Under the pieces are notes generated by a model. The model ran no database searches and was not told the origin of the DNA. It saw only the letters and a list, made by a program, of their open reading frames with translations. A program made the translations under genes and the position numbers. A stretch of DNA of 8,087 bases. Origin: Gammaproteobacteria bacterium. GTDB lineage: Bacteria > Pseudomonadota > Gammaproteobacteria > Magnimaribacterales > Magnimaribacteraceae. Location of the stretch: the NCBI GenBank assembly GCA_002730855.1, contig PCBA01000009.1:1-8087 (forward strand), read 5' to 3'. This document shows, in pieces, positions 1 through 5,593 of this stretch. Every line of letters starts with the position of its first letter. Position 1 is the first letter of the stretch.

Positions 1-252
1 ACCTTCTTTTCTAATTTCTCTTTCATCAATCTTAACCTTATCAATACCTTTAAATGCAATAGAAACCATTCTCAATCTCTTCTCAGAACTAACTGAAACC
101 TCTTTGTGCGGAGGTAATCCATTCGGGATTACTATGACCTCATCAAAAGGAATTAATTCAAATAGGTTTTTTATTATTTCTGTATGGCCTTTGTGAACCG
201 GATCGAAGGTACCTCCAAAGATACCAATTAGCTTTGATTTTGATTCTTTCAA
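1..252 (-). CDS. nadD: Nicotinate-nucleotide adenylyltransferase, N-terminal part (runs off left edge)
   Basis: NadD adenylates nicotinate mononucleotide with ATP to give deamido-NAD, a late cytoplasmic step of NAD synthesis. The first 84 codons are present. The nucleotidyltransferase signature GGTFDPVHKGH lies at residues 13-23 and carries the two active-site histidines of the GxFxPxHxGH motif. Further family features are PNGLPPHK at 43-50 and SEKRLRMV at 56-63. No ATG precedes the signature. The frame is closed by a TGA just upstream, and the only normal start left is a TTG at 252-250, inside the proA stop region (TTGA, 4-base overlap of the two CDSs). An AAGAGG purine run (261-256) sits 3 bases before it, a tight spacing. 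Co-transcription and translational coupling with proA are therefore likely. The C-terminal part, including the SYT/ISSTxIR region, is outside the window. Identification is firm; the start is well supported by exclusion. Confidence 0.93.
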   Translation of the reverse strand, partial: MKESKSKLIGIFGGTFDPVHKGHTEIIKNLFELIPFDEVIVIPNGLPPHKEVSVSSEKRLRMVSIAFKGIDKVKIDEREIRKEG

Positions 253-1517
253 GAGCCTCTTAGTTCAGAATTACCTTTTACTATGAACTTCTGTGAGGTA
301 AGGCCTTCTAGGCCGACAGGACCTCTTGCATGAATCTTATCAGTTGATATTCCAACCTCTGCACCAAGGCCGTACTCAAAGCCATCAGCCCAGCATGTTG
401 GCAAATTATGCATTACAGAACTTGAATCCACTTGATTAAAGAAAGACTGAACTTTTTCATTATTTTCAGTCACTATAGAGTCAGTATGGTTTGAACCGTA
501 AGTATTAATATGCCCAATAGCTTCAGCCAGATCCTTTACAATCTTAATTGAAAGAACAGGGGCTAAATACTCTGTTGCCCAGTCCTCATCATTAGCTTTT
601 TTTACATTAATGACTTTCACTGTTTCTTCGCATCCCCTTAATTCAACTCCTTCTGACTCATATCTTTCTAGTAATTGAGGAAGAATATCTGTTGCAATAT
701 TTCTATGGAGAAGAAGGGTCTCCATAGCTCCACAAATTCCAAACCTGTAAGTTTTAGCATTTAATACAATATCAACAGCCTTATTAAGCAAGGCGTCTTC
801 ATCTACATAGACGTGACAAATCCCATCTAAATGTTTAATTACAGGAACTCTTGACTCTTCAGAAATAAGCTTAACTAAACCTTTACCACCCCTTGGGATA
901 ATTACATCCACCCATTTGTCCATATGCAATAAAGTTTTAACAGCTTCTCTATCTGTTGTTTCTACTAATTGAATAATATCCTTAGAAAGTCCTGACTCTT
1001 CTAAGCCTTCTTGTAAGCAATCCCAAATAATCTTGTTTGAGAGTATTGCCTCAGAACCTCCTCGTAGAATGCAAGAATTTCCAGACTTTAAACACAATGC
1101 AGCTGCATCAGCCGTTACATTTGGCCTAGATTCATAAATGATCCCTACCACTCCCAAAGGAACTCTCATTTTACTAACCCTTATTCCAGAAGGTGTCGCA
1201 TCTAAATCTGTGACCTCTCCAACAGGGTCAGGTAATTCTGAGACTACTTCCAATCCTGATATCATTGAATCAATACGAGCTTCGTTTAATTCAAGTCGAT
1301 CTACTAAAGCATCGCCTATATCTTTTTTCTTCGCTTCTTCTAAATCTTTTATATTCTCTTTAAGAATTGCATGGCGTTTTGAATCAATTTTCTTTCCAAT
1401 CGAATGTAAGGCTTTATTTTTCTGAGCCTCAGAAGCAAGAGAAAGTTCTCTTGAGGCATTCTTTGCTAATGAACCCAGTCGATCCATATAAATATTTATA
1501 TCTTTACTATCTGACAT
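249..1517 (-). CDS. proA: Gamma-glutamyl phosphate reductase (glutamate-5-semialdehyde dehydrogenase)
   Basis: ProA reduces gamma-glutamyl phosphate to glutamate-5-semialdehyde with NADPH, the second step of proline synthesis, in the cytoplasm. The 422-residue protein has the family blocks in order: YESRPNVTADAAALCLKSGN at 128-147, IPRGGKGL at 207-214, the catalytic cysteine C262 in GICGAMETLLL (260-270), and the C-terminal GLGAEVGIST...HARGPVGLEGL block at 383-406. Family members are usually about 410-420 residues. The ATG at 1517 gives a ten-residue N-terminal extension relative to the E. coli protein; the internal Met11 aligns better with typical starts, and neither has a Shine-Dalgarno sequence. 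Two spots differ from the usual consensus: GICGA instead of VCNA around the cysteine, and NLPTCWADG (371-379) instead of NASTRFxDG. The gene is first of a proA-nadD pair. No proB is visible in the window. Confidence 0.96.
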   Translation of the reverse strand: MSDSKDINIYMDRLGSLAKNASRELSLASEAQKNKALHSIGKKIDSKRHAILKENIKDLEEAKKKDIGDALVDRLELNEARIDSMISGLEVVSELPDPVGEVTDLDATPSGIRVSKMRVPLGVVGIIYESRPNVTADAAALCLKSGNSCILRGGSEAILSNKIIWDCLQEGLEESGLSKDIIQLVETTDREAVKTLLHMDKWVDVIIPRGGKGLVKLISEESRVPVIKHLDGICHVYVDEDALLNKAVDIVLNAKTYRFGICGAMETLLLHRNIATDILPQLLERYESEGVELRGCEETVKVINVKKANDEDWATEYLAPVLSIKIVKDLAEAIGHINTYGSNHTDSIVTENNEKVQSFFNQVDSSSVMHNLPTCWADGFEYGLGAEVGISTDKIHARGPVGLEGLTSQKFIVKGNSELRGS

Positions 1518-1562
1518 GATGCAATATTCTAATCGAACAACAGTTTAAATACAGATTATAAA
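1518..1562. promoter_or_regulatory. Divergent intergenic region with a minus-strand TATAAT box
   Basis: These 45 bp separate the divergent proA (minus) and DedA (plus) genes and must hold, or overlap, the promoters of both. On the minus strand a perfect TATAAT lies at 1560-1555 and would place the transcript start near 1548, giving a leader of about 30 nt before the proA ATG. No convincing -35 hexamer is visible at 16-18 bp spacing; it would fall inside the DedA coding sequence. On the plus strand I see no strong -10/-35 pair for the DedA gene. In AT-rich DNA a hexamer match alone is weak evidence. Confidence 0.35.
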
Positions 1563-2168
1563 GTGTTTGAGTTCAATGAAGTAATTTTGTGGCTAAAGGA
1601 CAATCCGGAATGGATTGCACTAGGTGTATTTGGTGCTGCCTTTATTGAATCTTTTGCCTTAATTGGCGTGATAATACCTGGAGTTGTATTACTAGCAGTT
1701 ATTTCAGGGATGGCAGCTTCTACTTTGCATGTTTTTGAGCTTATATTAATAGCTTATGTCGCAAGCTTCTTGGCAGATATTTTAAGTTTTGTGCTTGGGA
1801 CTGGGATTAGCAAATCGATTGACAATTTATGGCCCTTCAATAAATATCCTAATTTATTAGTTCGAGGAAGAGGTTTTGTGAAGCGTTTCGGTATATTGGG
1901 AATATTTGTAGGTAAATTTATTGGACCAATTAGACCTTTACTTCCTATTACAGCTGGATCATTAGGGATGAACTTTAAATATTTCTTAACTGTAGAGATA
2001 TTTTCTTCGTTTTTATGGGCTTTGCTTTATACAGTTCCAGGTTATTACGCTGGAAAATCTATTCTAGATAGTCGATTTGATCTTACTTGGTTAGTGGCAG
2101 TAATAATTGGGATTGTTGTATTGATATTGATAGTAAGGTACTTTAATCGTAAATATATTGAGGAATAA
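1563..2168 (+). CDS. DedA family inner-membrane protein
   Basis: This is a polytopic inner-membrane protein of the DedA (SNARE-associated/VTT) family, 201 residues, a usual family length. DedA proteins take part in membrane lipid handling, including undecaprenyl phosphate recycling for some members; the substrate here is unknown. Sequence signs are AAFIESFALIGVIIPG at 25-40 (acidic E29, re-entrant PG), an acidic D72 in ASFLADILSFVLG, and the second motif GKFIGPIRPLLPITAG at 117-132, followed by hydrophobic segments at about 138-160 and 175-192 and a basic tail. In the second motif the first of two functionally important arginines (GRFxPxR) is lysine K118, while the second, R124, is kept. The start is GTG at 1563, with no Shine-Dalgarno sequence. 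The stop is 2 bp before the oxygenase ATG, so the two genes very likely form an operon. Confidence 0.93.
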   Translation: MFEFNEVILWLKDNPEWIALGVFGAAFIESFALIGVIIPGVVLLAVISGMAASTLHVFELILIAYVASFLADILSFVLGTGISKSIDNLWPFNKYPNLLVRGRGFVKRFGILGIFVGKFIGPIRPLLPITAGSLGMNFKYFLTVEIFSSFLWALLYTVPGYYAGKSILDSRFDLTWLVAVIIGIVVLILIVRYFNRKYIEE

Positions 2169-2170
2169 CC
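2160..2170 (+). promoter_or_regulatory. Ribosome binding site of the carotenoid oxygenase gene
   Basis: GAGGA at 2160-2164 lies 6 bases before the ATG at 2171 and overlaps the last codons of the DedA gene. It is the clearest Shine-Dalgarno sequence in the window. It fixes the oxygenase start and supports translational coupling with the upstream gene. Confidence 0.75.
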
Positions 2171-3574
2171 ATGACAGAAGTTTATCCAGATCATCCAAAC
2201 CTTGTAGACAATTACGCCCCATTAAGAATGGAATGCGATATACAAGATTTAATAATTGAAGGTGAGGTGCCTAAAGACTTATTTGGAAGTTATTACAGGA
2301 ACGGTCCTGATCCTCAGTTTCCTCCGATGGGAGGTCAATATCACTGGTTTGCTGGAGATGGAATGATTCACGCTTTCCATTTCGAAAACGGGAAAATATC
2401 TTACAGAAATAGATGGGTACGAACATCAAAATGGAAACAAGAAAGAAAAGCAGGAAGAGCTTTAATCAATGCTTTAAATCCCATGGATCCTGATCCTATT
2501 TTTGACTTTGAAGGTGAAGATGGGACAGCAAATACGAGTATAATTTTTCATGCTAATAAGCTTCTGGCTCTTGAAGAAGGACACCCTCCTTTCGAGCTAG
2601 ACCCAATAACTCTAGAATCTAAAGGATCTTGGGACTATAAAGGGAAGTTACGCTCTGCAATGACTGCACATCCTAAAATAGATCCTAAAACAGGAGAGAT
2701 GTTTGGTTTTAGTTACGGATTTGGCGAAAATAAAATGACTTACTTTGTTGTTGATGCTTCGGGGGAGCTTACAACTTATTCAGAATTTGAGACTCCTTAT
2801 TCAAGCATGATTCATGATTTTATCGTTACTTCTGAACATGTAATATTTCCTATCTTTCCTTTAATAATAGACTTCAATCTAGTAGCCAAAGGGATTGCGC
2901 CCATTGTTTGGGATTCAAATAGATTAAGTCAGATTGGCGTTATGCCAAGAAAAGGGAATGTAAAAGATATCAAATGGATAGAAGATGATCCTTGCTTCGT
3001 TTTTCACCCCATGAACGCATACACTGAAGGAGATAAGATAGTTGCAGATATGATGCAATTTGAGGAGGCACCCTTATTCCCTCATCTTGATGGGTCTACT
3101 CCTGATAACAAGAAAGCTGAAGCGAGGTTAAATCGTTGGGAAATTGATCTAACCTCTAACTCAGGTTCCATAAAAAAAGATTACCTAGACGAACATATTG
3201 GTGAATTCCCAAGATTGGATGAGAGATACAGCATGTCTAATTACCGTTACGGTATTTATGCCTCTAACCAGGGTAATTCTCCTAAAGGAATTAGCTTTAA
3301 CTCCATTACCAGATATGACTATGAGACAAGCAATAAAGAAGTTTTTACTTTATCAGAGCATGACGCTGTAGGAGAGCCTATATTCATACCCAAATCATCT
3401 GATGCAGATGAAGGTGTAGGTTATGTAATTGCTTTGGGTTATTTAGGAAAAGCAAATCGTTCTGATTTAATGATATTCGATGCTGAGAATATTTCATCAG
3501 GTCCAATAGCAAGAGCAATGCTTCCTCATAGAATTCCTTACGGATTTCATGGAAATTGGCGGCCAGGCACTTAA
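2171..3574 (+). CDS. Carotenoid oxygenase family protein (RPE65/CCD/lignostilbene dioxygenase superfamily)
   Basis: This is a non-haem iron(II) dioxygenase of the family that cleaves C=C bonds in carotenoids, apocarotenoids or stilbenes. It has 467 residues, full length, with no signal peptide, so it is probably cytoplasmic or loosely membrane-bound. The N-terminal block YYRNGPDPQFPPMGGQYHWF (41-60) followed by GDGMIHAFHF is diagnostic. The four iron-binding histidines can be assigned as H167 (TAHPK), H215 (MIHDF), H279 (FVFHP) and H460 (GFHGNW). The second-sphere glutamates fit E136 (LEEG), E345 (EFPRLDERY) and E402 (GEPIFIP). The overall sequence resembles the bacterial lignostilbene-type subgroup, for example GTANTSIIFHANKLLALEEG at 118-137. 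However, the position expected to carry the phenol-binding lysine of stilbene-cleaving enzymes (LALKE) is glutamate E135. The substrate is therefore open; an apocarotenoid or a retinal-forming role is possible. The gene is second in a DedA-oxygenase pair. Confidence 0.93.
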   Translation: MTEVYPDHPNLVDNYAPLRMECDIQDLIIEGEVPKDLFGSYYRNGPDPQFPPMGGQYHWFAGDGMIHAFHFENGKISYRNRWVRTSKWKQERKAGRALINALNPMDPDPIFDFEGEDGTANTSIIFHANKLLALEEGHPPFELDPITLESKGSWDYKGKLRSAMTAHPKIDPKTGEMFGFSYGFGENKMTYFVVDASGELTTYSEFETPYSSMIHDFIVTSEHVIFPIFPLIIDFNLVAKGIAPIVWDSNRLSQIGVMPRKGNVKDIKWIEDDPCFVFHPMNAYTEGDKIVADMMQFEEAPLFPHLDGSTPDNKKAEARLNRWEIDLTSNSGSIKKDYLDEHIGEFPRLDERYSMSNYRYGIYASNQGNSPKGISFNSITRYDYETSNKEVFTLSEHDAVGEPIFIPKSSDADEGVGYVIALGYLGKANRSDLMIFDAENISSGPIARAMLPHRIPYGFHGNWRPGT

Positions 3575-3594
3575 ATTTAACCGCCTAATTTTTT
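3554..3594 (+). terminator. Probable terminator hairpin at the convergent gene junction
   Basis: AATTGGCGG (3554-3562) pairs with CCGCCTAATT (3581-3590) with a single bulged T, enclosing an 18-base loop that contains the palindrome TTAAATTTAA (3571-3580). On the plus strand the 3' arm runs into a six-T tract (3589-3594), as expected for an intrinsic terminator of the oxygenase transcript. On the minus strand the trailing sequence is less T-rich, so activity for the LON-domain/mpl transcript is less certain. The hairpin overlaps the last codons of both convergent genes, whose stops are only 2 bp apart. Confidence 0.55.
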
Positions 3595-4179
3595 AATTAC
3601 AGATTTTAAATAGTCCAGTTTCTCTGTGCTGGTTTCGAATTCCAACATGATTTGCTTTTCTGCAGGAGTAAGAGGAAGCAAACTCCCAAGAATATAGCTA
3701 ACGTTAATGGCATTCTTGAGATCTATTTCAAGATTTAATCTTTTTATTTCGGGGTGATTACTTATTTCCTTCAACATATCCCATATTTCTGTATAAGATG
3801 GATCATCTGATAAATCTTCCTCTAATTCTTTTATTTTAGAGATATTAGCTAACAACAATTCATCATCTTGCTTCCATCTTTCTAAAATCTTAACTTTATT
3901 TAATCCTTTAACCGTTATTCCAAGTAAACCATTTTTTAATTGATTAAAATCTACAATCTCAACATAAGTTCCTACATTATGATGATCAGGGAGTCCTCCC
4001 ATAGCTTCGTTGTTGTTTTTAGCTAAAGCAATACAGAACCCTTCTTCCTTGGCTAAGCTATTCTTAATCATGTCCAAATATCTTGGTTCAAAAATCTGTA
4101 AAGGTAAGTAGGCACCAGGGAGAACGTTAATTGAAAGAGGAAAGATGGGATAAGAATGAATTACTTTCTCTTTATCCAT
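3577..4179 (-). CDS. Stand-alone LON substrate-binding (N-terminal) domain protein
   Basis: The 200-residue protein consists essentially of the N-terminal substrate-binding domain of Lon protease (LON_substr_bdg), without the AAA+ ATPase or the Ser-Lys protease. The hallmark is IFPLSINVLPGAYLPLQIFE beginning at residue 12, continuing as PRYLDMI. A beta-rich body follows (GTYVEIVDF at 70-78, LLGITVKGLNKVKILE at 85-100), then a helical region from about 128 ending in LPLTPAEKQIMLE (168-180). Such single-domain proteins are widespread in Gammaproteobacteria and their function is not established; peptide or partner binding is the usual guess. The ATG at 4179 lies inside the end of mpl (8-base overlap) without a Shine-Dalgarno sequence, so translation is probably coupled to mpl. 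The gene ends 2 bp from the convergent oxygenase. Confidence 0.92.
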   Translation of the reverse strand: MDKEKVIHSYPIFPLSINVLPGAYLPLQIFEPRYLDMIKNSLAKEEGFCIALAKNNNEAMGGLPDHHNVGTYVEIVDFNQLKNGLLGITVKGLNKVKILERWKQDDELLLANISKIKELEEDLSDDPSYTEIWDMLKEISNHPEIKRLNLEIDLKNAINVSYILGSLLPLTPAEKQIMLEFETSTEKLDYLKSVIKKLGG

Positions 4180-5530
4180 TTTTTAATTTATCGATTATTT
4201 TTTTCGACAAACCATCAAAGTCTGCATTTGACATAACTATAATTAGAGTATCCTTTTCAACGCCTAGAATTATCTCTTTAGAAGTTTCTGTAACTGATTG
4301 GATTAATCTTGATCTACTAGAATCTAACTCTATAAATTTATCTATTTGCGTTTTATCTTCACTTTTCCAAAACACTTCGTCTGCTTCTTTAGTAGCCTCA
4401 ATTAAAGCATCGTCATGATAACCAGATTTCATGGTACTAGACCTTAATTCTATAGCTGCGATAATCTTGTGATCTATATACTTCTGCCTAAGACCCGACA
4501 AAGTCATTTGAATGGCAGTTGGGTGATGTGCGAAGTCTTCCATTAAAATGATTTTTTCATTTTCCAAAAGAATATCTTGTCTTTTAGAAACTCCTTTGAA
4601 ATTTGATAGAGCTTCTAACGATTGATCAAGAGAGACTCCGTATTTGCTGGTTGCTAAGATTGCACTCATAGCATTCCTGGCGTTATGTTCACCTAACATT
4701 TTCCATTTTAATTCTCCCTCTTCATTTCCTATCTTAAAGTTTATTATTGAATAATCTGGTAAAACCGAGGTGTAAGTATTTTGGGCGCTATCTCCAACAG
4801 CATAACTTTCTTGTTTACTCCAGCACCCCATGTCTAGAACTTTAGCTATGTTTAAATCATCAGTAGGAAAGATGATTTGTGCCTTCTCCGGCATTGACCT
4901 GATCAAATTATGGAACTCCCTGTGTATTGCGGTAATATCTTTAAATATATCTGCGTGATCAAATTCAATATTATTAACAATCAACGTGTCTGGCTTGTAA
5001 TGGATGAATTTTGATCTTTTATCAAAAAAGGCTGTGTCATATTCATCAGCTTCAATGACAAAGACATCTTCTGTTCCTTTTCTTGCAGATTTCTTGAAAT
5101 CTTTTGGCTTTCCTGCAATTAAGTAGCCTACACCTATCTCCAAGTACTCAAAAATCCATGCAATCATGGCTGTTGTAGTTGTTTTGCCATGAGTTCCTGA
5201 TACGGCTATCACTTTCTTATCTTTGAGTATGAAGTTGTATAACCATTGTGGTCCTGAAATTAGATTGGCTTTTCTATTGAGCAATTCTTCTAAAGCAGCG
5301 TTACCTCTTGAAATAGCATTTCCAACAACATAGAAATCTGCTTCAGGGATATTGGAAGGATCATAACCAGAAATAATATCAATGCCCATATCTGATAAAT
5401 GCTCTGACATAGGAGGATAAATATTAGAATCACACCCGCTTATTTCAAGGCCAGCTTCTTTTCCTAAGATAGCTAAACCACCCATAAAAGTTCCACATAT
5501 TCCTAATATATGAATTTTCTCTTTTACCAT
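4172..5530 (-). CDS. mpl: UDP-N-acetylmuramate:L-alanyl-gamma-D-glutamyl-meso-diaminopimelate ligase (murein peptide ligase)
   Basis: Mpl joins recycled murein tripeptide to UDP-MurNAc using ATP, bypassing MurC, MurD and MurE in the cytoplasm. With the ATG at 5530 the protein is 452 residues, close to the roughly 457 of E. coli, and begins with the diagnostic KIHILGICGTFMGGLA (5-20). The Mur-ligase ATP loop GTHGKTTT is at 112-119, IEADEYDTAFFDKRSK at 159-174, NNIEFDHADIF at 186-196, the central EHNARNAMSA at 281-290, and EDFAHHPTAI at 331-340. ELRSSTMKSGYH at 361-372 and VMSNADFDG near the end are Mpl-like; ELRS replaces the more usual EPRS. The frame is open further upstream to a TTG at 5563, but the added residues are not family-like and a TATAAT box lies there, so the ATG is preferred. 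It overlaps the downstream LON-domain gene by 8 bases and is divergent from the phosphofructokinase. Confidence 0.96.
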   Translation of the reverse strand: MVKEKIHILGICGTFMGGLAILGKEAGLEISGCDSNIYPPMSEHLSDMGIDIISGYDPSNIPEADFYVVGNAISRGNAALEELLNRKANLISGPQWLYNFILKDKKVIAVSGTHGKTTTTAMIAWIFEYLEIGVGYLIAGKPKDFKKSARKGTEDVFVIEADEYDTAFFDKRSKFIHYKPDTLIVNNIEFDHADIFKDITAIHREFHNLIRSMPEKAQIIFPTDDLNIAKVLDMGCWSKQESYAVGDSAQNTYTSVLPDYSIINFKIGNEEGELKWKMLGEHNARNAMSAILATSKYGVSLDQSLEALSNFKGVSKRQDILLENEKIILMEDFAHHPTAIQMTLSGLRQKYIDHKIIAAIELRSSTMKSGYHDDALIEATKEADEVFWKSEDKTQIDKFIELDSSRSRLIQSVTETSKEIILGVEKDTLIIVMSNADFDGLSKKIIDKLKNG

Positions 5531-5543
5531 AAAATTGATTATA
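5531..5543 (-). promoter_or_regulatory. Putative -10 box of mpl, placed for a leaderless transcript
   Basis: A perfect TATAAT occurs on the minus strand at 5543-5538, separated from the mpl ATG (5530) by the seven bases CAATTTT. A transcript starting about 7 nt after the box would begin at or next to the A of the start codon. A TTGGAA at 5563-5558 could serve as -35, but the 14-bp spacing is short. No Shine-Dalgarno sequence precedes the ATG. The remainder of the 63-bp gap (5531-5593) shows no clear promoter pair for the plus-strand gene. Confidence 0.4.
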
Positions 5544-5593
5544 CCTATCAAGAATGATTCCAAGATAGACTTGTTTTAAGTAACATCACACCC

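Noticed and set aside
1138..1425. 95-codon plus-strand open frame opposite proA
   Set aside because: It is antisense to a well-conserved ProA, has a low-complexity Ser/Phe-rich translation and no ribosome binding site; it is a shadow of the real gene.
4131..4418. 95-codon plus-strand open frame opposite the mpl/LON-domain junction
   Set aside because: It crosses the junction of two real minus-strand genes, and its Ser/Ile-rich translation resembles nothing.
5531..5563. TTG start giving mpl eleven extra N-terminal residues
   Set aside because: Mpl proteins begin just before the KIHILGICGTFMGG segment, the ATG at 5530 fits this, and the extension overlaps a TATAAT box.
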